From Fulvivirga maritima (GTDB taxonomy: Bacteria > Bacteroidota > Bacteroidia > Cytophagales > Cyclobacteriaceae), in contig NZ_CP089980.1 in the NCBI RefSeq assembly GCF_021389955.1, positions 4,769,001-4,833,000 on the forward strand: a DNA stretch of 64,000 nt, written 5' to 3'. Shown piece by piece: positions 56,870 through 64,000 of this stretch. The translations under genes and the position numbers were made by a program. The first letter of the stretch is position 1. Every line of letters begins with the position of its first letter. The notes beneath the pieces were generated by a model. It searched no databases, was not told where the DNA came from, and saw only the letters and a list, made by a program, of their open reading frames with translations.

Positions 56870-57130
56870 ATGACAGGAGGAGCCGGTTTTTCAAGTGCAG
56901 CTAATAATTCTCTTAGGGAAAACAGAGGGATGCTTAATAGGAGAACACCTCAAAAGGATAATCCTTACAATGGTCCTGATGCATCTAATAGAAAACGGAA
57001 TGAAAATGTGCGGGAGATTATTGATTGGAAAAATTTTAAAATCAAAAGAGAGCAAAGATTTAAAAACTTTATTTGGTCGGTACTCAGTTTGCTGTTTTTG
57101 ATTTTAATACTAGCCTATTTTATTTTTTAA
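56870..57130 (+). CDS. Small membrane protein, conserved-looking, unknown function
   Basis: An 86-residue protein with a Gly/Ser/Asn-rich start (GGAGFSSAANNSLRENR), a charged middle and a single C-terminal helix (about 67-86, FIWSVLSLLFLILILAYF), so it is probably tail-anchored with the N-terminus in the cytosol. I recognise the general look from other Bacteroidota small proteins but not a named family. Confidence 0.65.
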   Translation: MTGGAGFSSAANNSLRENRGMLNRRTPQKDNPYNGPDASNRKRNENVREIIDWKNFKIKREQRFKNFIWSVLSLLFLILILAYFIF

Positions 57131-57242
57131 TTACTGGTATAGCCTTACACTTTAAATAAGGTTATTCCTCCTCTCGCTTAACCTTTTTCTTACTAATGGG
57201 TGTTTTCTTACCGAAAACTTACATGATGGGTAGGAGTCAAAT

Positions 57243-57326
57243 ATGAAAAACAGTAATTTAGGTGTCATAGTATTATCTTCAAAGCTGTTCAGTTTTGATT
57301 TCTTAGACATTTACAAACTAGAATGA
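57243..57326 (+). CDS. Possible 27-residue leader ORF overlapping the beta-propeller gene
   Basis: ATG 57243 to TGA 57324-57326 encodes MKNSNLGVIVLSSKLFSFDF and seven more residues. Its stop overlaps the next gene's start as ATGA, a coupling arrangement also used by genuine gene pairs in this window. Support is positional only. Confidence 0.3.
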   Translation: MKNSNLGVIVLSSKLFSFDFLDIYKLE

Positions 57327-58360
57327 AACTCAAAAAATTACTAGAATATAAGTTGAAAGGTGAGCGCAATGTTTCAGCTAGAAAACCATTAATTATTGGC
57401 GACCATTTAATAATAGTTTTTACTTTTCATAAAAAGGGAGGCATTGCCAGTAGAGTCGTTTGTTTGGATAAAAACACATTTGACGCCGTTTGGGAATATG
57501 ATTACCTATTTGTGATAAACAATATACAGCAGTCCCCTTCAAATAACATTTTGGTGTGCTGCATGGATGGTAAATTAGTAGAGCTCGATGCTACTAATGG
57601 AGAGACGTTAAATATGTATGAATTGGATATGTATAGATGTGGTACGGCCTCACTGATTTTTGATAATAAGCTATTAGTCGGTGGCGTGCAGAAGACTACT
57701 ACTATCAATTGTTTTGATTTCAATTCATCAGAAGTAAAATGGTCTTTTGATAGTCAGGGCCACTCTTACAAGCCAGTAGTAGACAGTGGTAAGGCATATA
57801 TATGCACTCAGCATACTATCAGGTGCTTTGATTTAAATACTGGAATGGTATTGTGGGAGGCTAGTGAGGAAAGTACCTATATGTTTAATCCTATAGTTTA
57901 TGGTGACTTAGTGATGGTAGGAGGGCATGGTTTGGTCAATATATATCATAATGAAAGCGGTAAACTCCTGAATCAGATTAAAACCGAAATGGCTGAAGCG
58001 ATTAGAAGTATTATAGCGGATGGAGATTGTATCTTTTTTGGTGATGAAGCAGGTGAATTTTATTCGTTTAAAATTAATAGGGAAAAGAATGGTTTAGATG
58101 AAGGTCATGTAGAGTGCGAGCTGCTGTGGAAGTTCTCCACAAAAGGAAGCATTCAAAGTTTTCCTGTGATTAGTGGTGATCAGGTGTTGTTTGTTAACGA
58201 TGACAATAAAATGGTTTGTCTTAACAAAATATCAGGAGACCAACTCTGCACTTTTAATACCAAAGGAGAGGCAAGCACTTCTGGAATAATTATGGAAGAG
58301 GAAATCATCTATACGGCCGTGGGGAAGGGTTTTGTCTATAAACTTGAGCAAGCAAATTAA
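57323..58360 (+). CDS. PQQ-like beta-propeller repeat protein
   Basis: A 345-residue protein of repeating blades with the pattern C-L/F-D-x-N-T/S-x-x-x-x-W (for example CFDFNSSEVKWSFD and CFDLNTGMVLWEAS), giving a PQQ/pyrrolo-quinoline-type propeller of about seven or eight blades. No signal peptide is seen and it has many Cys, so it is probably cytosolic with no quinone cofactor; a protein-binding scaffold is likely. The following hydrolase gene is 40 bases away. Confidence 0.82.
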   Translation: MKLKKLLEYKLKGERNVSARKPLIIGDHLIIVFTFHKKGGIASRVVCLDKNTFDAVWEYDYLFVINNIQQSPSNNILVCCMDGKLVELDATNGETLNMYELDMYRCGTASLIFDNKLLVGGVQKTTTINCFDFNSSEVKWSFDSQGHSYKPVVDSGKAYICTQHTIRCFDLNTGMVLWEASEESTYMFNPIVYGDLVMVGGHGLVNIYHNESGKLLNQIKTEMAEAIRSIIADGDCIFFGDEAGEFYSFKINREKNGLDEGHVECELLWKFSTKGSIQSFPVISGDQVLFVNDDNKMVCLNKISGDQLCTFNTKGEASTSGIIMEEEIIYTAVGKGFVYKLEQAN

Positions 58361-58400
58361 TTATTACTCTATAAACTTAATCGACCTTAAAAAAATCTAA

Positions 58401-59273
58401 ATGAAGAAGTTTTTTAAAATTTTTGGAATCTCGCTCGTTGTTTTATTGCTCTTGTTATTAGGCGGTGGCGTCTATTTTTATAAGACCAACCCTATGCTGC
58501 AAGCTATTGTAAATAATGATGAGTCTAAATTATACTATTTTCCATCAAAGGAAATGAATAATATGGATGATCTTCCCTATAAACAGATTGTATTAGAAGT
58601 AGATGATTCTATCCAAATACATGCTTATTTATTTGAGCCAGAACAGGAGAAGCAGGCTAATGTGTTTCTTATTCATGGGGCGGGAGGTAATGTAGGCATT
58701 TATGAACCTATGTTTAAGACGTTGGTAAATAATGGTTTTGCTGTATATGCTTTCGACTGGCGAGGTTATGGGGAGTCATCTGGTACTCCTGGTTATAAGG
58801 GTGTGATGAAAGATACTGAAGTTGCTTTTGAAGATTTTATTGCAAAGACAGCATCTGATAGTGTTAAAAATATTGTTTATGGCATGTCATTAGGAGGGCA
58901 AATGGCGGTTAAAATTACAGTAGAAAATGAAAGTAAAGTAGATCTTCTGGTATTAGACGCTACCGTGGAATCAGCCCAGAGTCTGGCTATTGATTATGCT
59001 CCTGCGGAGTTTCTAAAAGAGAAAGCAAAAAAACACCCTGAAGATTTTAATCAGGACTATGTGGCGGTAAGAGATATAGCATTAATCAAGAATACGGCTA
59101 AGCTTATTATTCATAGTAAAAAGGATCAGGATGTGCCTTTCAGTAGAGGTAAAAATGTATATGAAGCCGCTCAGGAACCTAAGGAGTTTTGGGAAACAGA
59201 GACCGCTCATATTATGACATTAAAAGACTTGCCAGAAGAAGCTGTGGAGAAGATAAACAAAAACCTCAATTAA
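58401..59273 (+). CDS. Membrane-anchored alpha/beta hydrolase
   Basis: A 290-residue hydrolase with an N-terminal anchor helix (residues 7-28), oxyanion motif LIHGAGGN, nucleophile Ser163 in YGMSLGGQMA, and likely acid/His in SKKDQDVPFS and ETAHIMTL. The fold matches the FrsA/YqkD-like Hydrolase_4 group. The substrate is unknown. Possibly in one unit with the beta-propeller gene. Confidence 0.87.
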   Translation: MKKFFKIFGISLVVLLLLLLGGGVYFYKTNPMLQAIVNNDESKLYYFPSKEMNNMDDLPYKQIVLEVDDSIQIHAYLFEPEQEKQANVFLIHGAGGNVGIYEPMFKTLVNNGFAVYAFDWRGYGESSGTPGYKGVMKDTEVAFEDFIAKTASDSVKNIVYGMSLGGQMAVKITVENESKVDLLVLDATVESAQSLAIDYAPAEFLKEKAKKHPEDFNQDYVAVRDIALIKNTAKLIIHSKKDQDVPFSRGKNVYEAAQEPKEFWETETAHIMTLKDLPEEAVEKINKNLN

Positions 59274-59352
59274 AAAAAACAGCCTTTAAATAGAGAAATG
59301 ATGGTTTTTTTAGTGGCGGAGATCTAAAAGTGAAGAAAAATTTCTTTTATCA

Positions 59353-59383
59353 TTTGGATTTATAATCTGATGTACTAGATTTG
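59353..59383 (+). promoter_or_regulatory. Bacteroidota-type promoter of tRNA-Thr copy 2
   Basis: TTTG (59353-59356), 19-base spacer, TAGATTTG (59376-59383); the following GCACTCCAT is shared with the copy 1 promoter. Confidence 0.75.
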
Positions 59384-59435
59384 CACTCCATCAACGAAAA
59401 AACGACCCTAAAAGAGTGGAGTAAGGATGGAAAAA

Positions 59436-59509
59436 GCCCCCATAGCTCAGCTGGCCAGAGCAACTGACTTGTAATCAGTAGGTCGTTGGTTCGAATCCGA
59501 CTGGGGGCT
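59436..59509 (+). tRNA. tRNA-Thr (anticodon TGT), copy 2
   Basis: A 74-base cloverleaf, same as copy 1 apart from C at position 4, giving a fully paired acceptor GCCCCCA / TGGGGGC. Loop CTTGTAA gives anticodon TGT. CCA follows at 59510-59512, but its last A is also the first base of the terminator stem, so this may be coincidence. Confidence 0.96.
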
Positions 59510-59511
59510 CC

Positions 59512-59549
59512 AAAGCCACTTATAACGAAATGTTGTAAGTGGCTTTTTT
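59512..59549 (+). terminator. Terminator of tRNA-Thr copy 2
   Basis: AAAGCCACTTATAAC / GTTGTAAGTGGCTTT stem (one G-T) with GAAAT loop and T-run. Same design as the copy 1 terminator, with a changed loop. Confidence 0.92.
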
Positions 59550-59599
59550 GTTTTTTGCCTCTAATTAATCATTTTTAGATTTTCTGTAAAGTAACTAAT

Positions 59600-60592
59600 A
59601 TGAAATCTATCAAAACATTAGTTTATGGGGTTATTTATGGTTTGGTCACCAGGCTCATCTTCTCTCTAGAATTCGAATTGAATGTCATTCATACCGAAGG
59701 TCTAATGAGCTTGTCATTCTTGTTTATCATGCCATTTGTGCTAGGTCTTGTCTTGGCTTATAGGCATGAAGAAATTATACGTCCTACTAAAATACTATCA
59801 TTGGCTATGCCACTTTTCGCAGTTATAGGGGTGGTGCTGATATGTGTGGTGTTGCGGTGGGAAGGTACAATCTGTGCTCTTATGGCTATTCCTGTTTTTG
59901 CAGTTATGGCACTCTTGGGTGGTTATTTAGGTATTGAATTATTTCATAGGAAGCCAAATAAAATGAGTATTTCATTCCTTTTGCTACTGCCTTTTATAGT
60001 GGCGCCATTTGAAAGCTATTTTGGTGTAAGTGAAAAGGTTTTTAATGAGGATACTTTTATAGAGGTAAATGCGCCTAAAAGTTTGGTGTGGAAACATGTG
60101 ACTAGGGTTAAGCCTATCAGCAATGAAGAAAATAAAATGTCGCTTTTTCAGTTTTTAGGCTTTCCAAAACCAATAGAAGCAGTATTGGATACTGTGGCTG
60201 TCGGTGGAGTGAGAATAGCTCGTTTTGATAGGGGACTTTTTTTTACAGAAACTGTAACTGAGATGATTCCTGAAGAGACTTTGAGTTTTACAATAAAAGC
60301 AGATCCTAAAGCAATACCTCCGGCGGCGTTAGATGAGCACGTGCTTGTAGGTGGTAGTTATTTTGATGTACTTCACGGTACTTATCATATAGAGCCTTTA
60401 GGTAAAGGCAAGTGTCTTATTAAGTTATCATCTAAATTTAGGTTAAGCACCAATTTTAATTTCTATAGTGGTTTTTGGAGTAAGCTAATTATGCGTGATA
60501 TTCAAACCAATATTTTACTTATACTTAAGGAGAGGGTTGAGCGTGAAAATGAAACCTCCACGGATCAAAATATAAATGCCGCTGTGTTTTAA
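59600..60592 (+). CDS. Membrane protein with C-terminal SRPBCC-like domain
   Basis: A 330-residue protein: about five helices in residues 5-160, then a soluble region (about 160-320) that looks like a SRPBCC/START-type lipid-binding cup (IEVNAPKSLVWKHVTRV, SYFDVLHGTYHIEPLGKGKCLI). This suggests binding of a hydrophobic ligand next to the membrane. I do not recognise the whole architecture. It is the first of two plus-strand genes with the GNAT enzyme 54 bases on. Confidence 0.7.
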   Translation: MKSIKTLVYGVIYGLVTRLIFSLEFELNVIHTEGLMSLSFLFIMPFVLGLVLAYRHEEIIRPTKILSLAMPLFAVIGVVLICVVLRWEGTICALMAIPVFAVMALLGGYLGIELFHRKPNKMSISFLLLLPFIVAPFESYFGVSEKVFNEDTFIEVNAPKSLVWKHVTRVKPISNEENKMSLFQFLGFPKPIEAVLDTVAVGGVRIARFDRGLFFTETVTEMIPEETLSFTIKADPKAIPPAALDEHVLVGGSYFDVLHGTYHIEPLGKGKCLIKLSSKFRLSTNFNFYSGFWSKLIMRDIQTNILLILKERVERENETSTDQNINAAVF

Positions 60593-60646
60593 GGAATTGG
60601 CTAGGCAAGAATTTTTATATTAAATTGCTATTCTAACCTAATTAAT

Positions 60647-61138
60647 ATGTCTGTAAGAAGAGTTAAGCCCTCTGATAATACGGCTTTAGCCAATATGATT
60701 AAAGCTGTATTTGTAGAGCATGATGCTCCAAAAGAGGGTACAGTGTATTCTGACCCTACCACTAATCATTTATATGAGTTGTTTCAGGAGGATAAAGCAG
60801 AGCTGTGGGTAGCAGAAGTGGATGGAGAAGTGATTGGGTGTTGTGGGATATATCCAACCTCTGGTTTACCGCAAGGTTGCGTGGAACTGGTCAAATTCTA
60901 TTTGGCGCCAAACGCAAGAGGTAAAGGAATCGGTAGAGCTTTAATGGAGAAAAGCATGGAATCTGCTCAGAATATGGGATACAATCAAGTTTATCTGGAG
61001 AGTCATCCTAAATTTTCTAAAGCTGTAGGAATGTACGAAAAGCTAGGTTTTGTTATGTTGCAAGAGGCTATGGGATCTTCAGGACATTGTGGTTGTAACA
61101 TTTGGATGTTGAAAGAGTTGAATGAATCTGCTAACTAA
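60647..61138 (+). CDS. GNAT-family N-acetyltransferase
   Basis: A 163-residue enzyme with the acetyl-CoA site motif Q/R-x-x-G-x-G/A in APNARGKGIGRALMEKS and a typical beta-bulge (VELVKFYLAP). Substrate unknown; Cys near the C-terminus (GHCGCN) is unusual. Convergent with the following minus-strand gene. Confidence 0.88.
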   Translation: MSVRRVKPSDNTALANMIKAVFVEHDAPKEGTVYSDPTTNHLYELFQEDKAELWVAEVDGEVIGCCGIYPTSGLPQGCVELVKFYLAPNARGKGIGRALMEKSMESAQNMGYNQVYLESHPKFSKAVGMYEKLGFVMLQEAMGSSGHCGCNIWMLKELNESAN

Positions 61139-61170
61139 GTAAGGGTTAAAAGTAAAGTCTAATTCTAGAG

Positions 61171-62292
61171 TTAGTATTCATATTTCTTTTCTAAGGGAAT
61201 ATTACCGTAGTTTTTCCAGAAAGGATCATTAAAGTCAGATAAGAAGTTGGTTGTTTTTTGTGACATTAATCCCATTTCTTCTTTTTTTATAAAGTTTCGT
61301 TGATTTGCTCTATCAATTACAATAGATGCTGTCTTAAGATTAATTTTCATATTACTCTGCTTCAAGTGTAGTGTTTCTTCAGAATAGCCATGAGTAAAGA
61401 AGTATTTATCGCCTACTTTTTGATAGTGAGAGACTCTGACTCTGTTAAGCCTGCTTTCGTTCTTCCAGTGTTCATCTTCTGTGATTTTCTGGATATATGA
61501 TATTCCAAAATCATTTTTGTTAACATGAATAATGCCGCCTTTTTGATATCTATCAGACTCAATAGATATTATATAATAGGCGTTTTCATTTTCATAGGTT
61601 TCATCGATAATAGAATAATTGTATTTTTTCATTTTATTCAGTTGAAGAAAATGGGGGATATACCTTAGCATAATATGACCTTCTGTTTTATGCAGGGTTA
61701 TTAGTCTTTGGTTATTTAATCGTTTTTTGCCCACTAGATCAAGTGCCTTTGCTCTAATTTTGCTGATTTTAAACTCAGGTTTTGATTTTTCGTCATGATA
61801 AATATCGAAGGCAAATTCTTCTATAAGTGATGCCGACTCTTGTATGTTCTCACTGTAGCGTGTAAATAAAGTATAAGTAATCGAGTCGATTTGAAAGTTG
61901 CTCTCCAGGGTTTTTATGGCTTTAGTTACAATTTCATGAGCTGATAAGGAATGTTGTATTACCACTTCCTCAAGCTGGTATATTCTGTCTTTTAATTCAA
62001 TTTTGAGAAACGTTGTTTTTTGGGGGTTGAATTCTTCGCTATGAATTTGATAATTAATGTGTGTTACAATGACCTTTATGTGACCCTGTGTATTAGAAGT
62101 CAAGAGGTTAAAGAAACCTTGTTGGTTAGTTATAGTGCCAATACTTCTTCCTGGTATTGTAATATGTGCATTAGCAATGGGAGCGTTATTCTCATCTTTG
62201 ACCTGGCCTTGTATGTTGAGAAATTTTGCTTCTTGAGAGAAACATGTAATGCATAAGGAAATCAAGAAATGAAATATAATAAATCTTTTCAT
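61171..62292 (-). CDS. Carboxypeptidase-like regulatory-domain protein, secreted
   Basis: A 373-residue protein with a signal peptide (near CFSQEA), an N-terminal CarboxypepD_reg-like domain (about 25-110; GQVKDENNAPIANAHITIPG, GTITNQQGFFNL, LEEVVI) and a longer beta-rich domain of DUF5686-like appearance, without the receptor barrel of SusC. Probably periplasmic or outer-membrane associated. Function unknown. Confidence 0.75.
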   Translation of the reverse strand: MKRFIIFHFLISLCITCFSQEAKFLNIQGQVKDENNAPIANAHITIPGRSIGTITNQQGFFNLLTSNTQGHIKVIVTHINYQIHSEEFNPQKTTFLKIELKDRIYQLEEVVIQHSLSAHEIVTKAIKTLESNFQIDSITYTLFTRYSENIQESASLIEEFAFDIYHDEKSKPEFKISKIRAKALDLVGKKRLNNQRLITLHKTEGHIMLRYIPHFLQLNKMKKYNYSIIDETYENENAYYIISIESDRYQKGGIIHVNKNDFGISYIQKITEDEHWKNESRLNRVRVSHYQKVGDKYFFTHGYSEETLHLKQSNMKINLKTASIVIDRANQRNFIKKEEMGLMSQKTTNFLSDFNDPFWKNYGNIPLEKKYEY

Positions 62293-62358
62293 TTCTTGAT
62301 TTTATCAAATATTATGCCTCTAATTTATTAGTTGTATAACCAGATGTCTTTTCTATAT

Positions 62359-63327
62359 TTAAGTTGCCAAAGCCATTTTACGAGTATGTCTTATGGTATA
62401 CCAGAAATGACAGGTTATACCTACAGTTACAATGGCAATGCCTAGCTGACCATAGAAGCCTGGTAAGGGTGCGCCAGTAAGTAACATTTCACCGATAAGG
62501 GTAAATATAATTTCAAATACCTGGGTTGCTTCGATGGTAGAAAGAGCTACTGGGTTTTTGTTTACAATCTGTGTGGCCTGATAGAACCCTACACCACCAA
62601 GGAAGCCTGAAAAGAGGGCAGAATAAAAAGAAGCCTCGCATTGCCCCATGCTGGGAAGTCCGGATTGAGCATAGCCTATTATACCAAGCACTATTAAAAG
62701 AGGAATACAACCTATACTCATGCCGAGTACTCTTTGAAGAGCATTTAATGGCATATTTTTCTCTTCTAGCACCACTAATAATTTACGATTGCCCAGTGGC
62801 CAAACAATGGCTCCTAACATGACTAGAAAAAAGCTGATGAAAGCATTTCCTGCAGCTTCTAGTTGGCTCATTTTTTCATACTGCATTACAAAAACACCTG
62901 CAATAATCACTACAGAAAGCATTAACGCTCTTTTGGGTACGAACTTACGGTGGTCATTATAAATGAAAGGAGCTAACAGCATACCTGCTAATATGTTAAT
63001 CTGAAAGGTGGCTGCTACCATCCATCCTGGAGATATTAATGAGGCTAAGGCTAAAGCAGTATAAAGTACACCAAAACCAGTGGTGCCCCATTTAAGAAAC
63101 ACTAAGGGTTCCTTACGAATAGCGGTTAATAATGGTTTTAATTGCTTGTTGAGTAAAACCACAATTGCCAATATGGGTATAAGAAACAGCGTACGTAGGT
63201 TGGCAGTCCAGGTCCAGTGACCACCTGATCCGGAAATAAGGCTATTGATAATAAAAGTAGATGATAGAAATAATGAAGCCACCACTCCCCAGAGTATGCC
63301 TTTGTATGCTTTAGCTTGTTCTGTCAT
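62359..63327 (-). CDS. EmrE/DMT-superfamily multidrug-type transporter
   Basis: A 322-residue inner-membrane protein with about ten helices in the EamA/DMT pattern (KGILWGVVASLFLSSTFIIN at the start; a second half with SAGFLGGVGFYQATQIV-like segments). Annotated elsewhere as a multidrug resistance efflux transporter family; the substrate is not determined. ATG 63327 (MTEQAKAYKG) is chosen over an upstream in-frame ATG. The AraC gene lies 60 bases upstream on the same strand and may control it. Confidence 0.82.
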   Translation of the reverse strand: MTEQAKAYKGILWGVVASLFLSSTFIINSLISGSGGHWTWTANLRTLFLIPILAIVVLLNKQLKPLLTAIRKEPLVFLKWGTTGFGVLYTALALASLISPGWMVAATFQINILAGMLLAPFIYNDHRKFVPKRALMLSVVIIAGVFVMQYEKMSQLEAAGNAFISFFLVMLGAIVWPLGNRKLLVVLEEKNMPLNALQRVLGMSIGCIPLLIVLGIIGYAQSGLPSMGQCEASFYSALFSGFLGGVGFYQATQIVNKNPVALSTIEATQVFEIIFTLIGEMLLTGAPLPGFYGQLGIAIVTVGITCHFWYTIRHTRKMALAT

Positions 63328-63387
63328 AATATGCAAAACTAGAGCAGAGGCCAGCTTACTTATGGTACTTTTCGGGTAGATTATGGT

Positions 63388-64000
63388 TTATATGGTACGC
63401 TGGTTTCTGAAGTCAGCAGGAGTAACACCGGTGTGCTTTTTGAAAAACTTACCGAAAAAGGCGGGATCATTAAATCCCAGGTCATAACAGATTTCCTTAA
63501 CAGTAGCGGTGGAAGTCTGAAGTTGTATTTTGCATTCTGTGAGCAATCGCTCTTGCAAAAGTTGAAAAAGCGTAAGCCCAGTAGCTTCTCTGCAGATACG
63601 GTTCAGTTTTTTTATATCCATTTGAAGGGTTTCTGCATAAAAAGCGGCCAGATGCTGGTCCTTAAAATGGGTCTCTATTAACTGATTAAGCTGATGAAAA
63701 ACCGGCCTGTTGTCAAGGCTTAGCTGATTATCACTATGTTGTTGACTATGTGCTTTGTTGGCATGCAGTAGCAGAAGGGAAACATAATGTAGCATGAGGT
63801 TCAAATCTTGTTTTTCGGCCTCTAACTCAGTAATGAGCTGCTCTACAATAAGGAGTAATATTTTTCTTAAATCTTTATCCAGATCTATAAAAGGAGTAGG
63901 AGTGTAGGGGGCTAATATTCCATATTTATTTTCATGAGGGTGAATATTCAAAAACCTTTTCATCAATTCTTCTCCAAATAGGATGATCCAACCATCTCTT
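63388..64000 (-). CDS. AraC-family regulator, 5' end beyond the window
   Basis: The C-terminal double HTH is complete (about the last 100 residues; LCY-type recognition segment VKEICYDLGFNDPAFFGKFFKK, ending FRNQRTI). The reading frame runs on past the TTG at 63966 to the window edge (RDGWIILFGEEL before it), as expected for the cupin-type sensor part of an AraC protein, so this is a partial gene. Likely regulator of the adjacent transporter gene. Confidence 0.88.
   Translation of the reverse strand, partial: RDGWIILFGEELMKRFLNIHPHENKYGILAPYTPTPFIDLDKDLRKILLLIVEQLITELEAEKQDLNLMLHYVSLLLLHANKAHSQQHSDNQLSLDNRPVFHQLNQLIETHFKDQHLAAFYAETLQMDIKKLNRICREATGLTLFQLLQERLLTECKIQLQTSTATVKEICYDLGFNDPAFFGKFFKKHTGVTPADFRNQRTI

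Noticed and set aside
51542-59509. Integrative genomic island between the two tRNA-Thr genes
   Set aside because: No integrase, excisionase or phage/plasmid gene lies between them; the duplicated cassette includes promoter and terminator rather than just a 3' attachment end. Left as a finding only.
59510-59512. Encoded CCA end of tRNA-Thr copy 2
   Set aside because: Copy 1 lacks it and its last A is shared with the terminator stem; CCA is probably added after transcription and the match is chance.

Overview
The window reads as chromosomal DNA from an AT-rich member of the Bacteroidota, most likely a Cytophagales (Fulvivirga/Marivirga-like) marine or soil bacterium. Evidence: a fused CcoN-CcoO cbb3 oxidase with a one-haem CcoP, TAnnTTTG-type promoters at two tRNA genes, many SPII lipoproteins with acidic residues after the Cys, LytTR signalling, a TlpA lipoprotein, and weak Shine-Dalgarno signals. 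The lineage is inferred from gene content; no 16S gene is present.

Layout. 0.2-6.2 kb: cbb3 oxidase operon ccoNO-Q-P-G-H plus a TauE/SafE-like protein; ccoG carries an apparent +1 frameshift. 6.3-7.2 kb: 2.7 tandem copies of a 347-bp noncoding repeat. 7.4-14.0 kb: AraC regulator, metallo-beta-lactamase-fold hydrolase, then an HTH regulator divergent from a subtilisin-like lipoprotein and two related lipoproteins of unknown function (the best candidate for an undescribed system). 14.1-22.5 kb, minus strand: TolC, RND adaptor, RND pump, outer-membrane protein, LytS-like kinase and LytTR regulator as one probable operon. 22.7-29.4 kb: acyl-CoA hydrolase/transferase, YceI protein, porin-like barrel, carboxylesterase (frameshifted near its end) and a SulP transporter. 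29.6-31.0 kb: an IS4-family element with a perfect 9-bp target duplication. 31.1-34.3 kb: Nudix-like regulator, sugar MFS permease and phosphomannose isomerase. 34.4-43.5 kb: mostly housekeeping genes on the minus strand (dapA, DUF6913-type protein, ligA, M1 peptidase, xseB, xseA, universal stress protein, class V aminotransferase). 43.6-46.2 kb: a leader hairpin followed by an LpxH-like phosphoesterase, a glycosyltransferase and an orphan response regulator. 46.2-51.4 kb: GT2 glycosyltransferase and pdxH (minus), then miaE, yqgE and a DUF349 protein. 51.5-59.6 kb: an interval bounded by two near-identical tRNA-Thr(TGT) genes with matching promoters and terminators. It holds a second copy of the IS (inside another copy of the 347-bp repeat family), a class III nucleotide cyclase, a TlpA lipoprotein, two small membrane proteins, a beta-propeller protein and an alpha/beta hydrolase. 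59.6-64.0 kb: SRPBCC-like membrane protein, GNAT acetyltransferase, carboxypeptidase-regulatory-domain protein, EmrE-type transporter and an AraC regulator cut by the window edge.

How the genes work together: the left end is microaerobic respiration; 14-22 kb is an efflux system with its own sensor; 31-34 kb is a likely mannose/sugar uptake unit; 43.7-47 kb is probable envelope glycolipid metabolism. Two 1-bp frameshifts (ccoG and the esterase) may be sequencing errors or real gene decay, and should be checked against reads.
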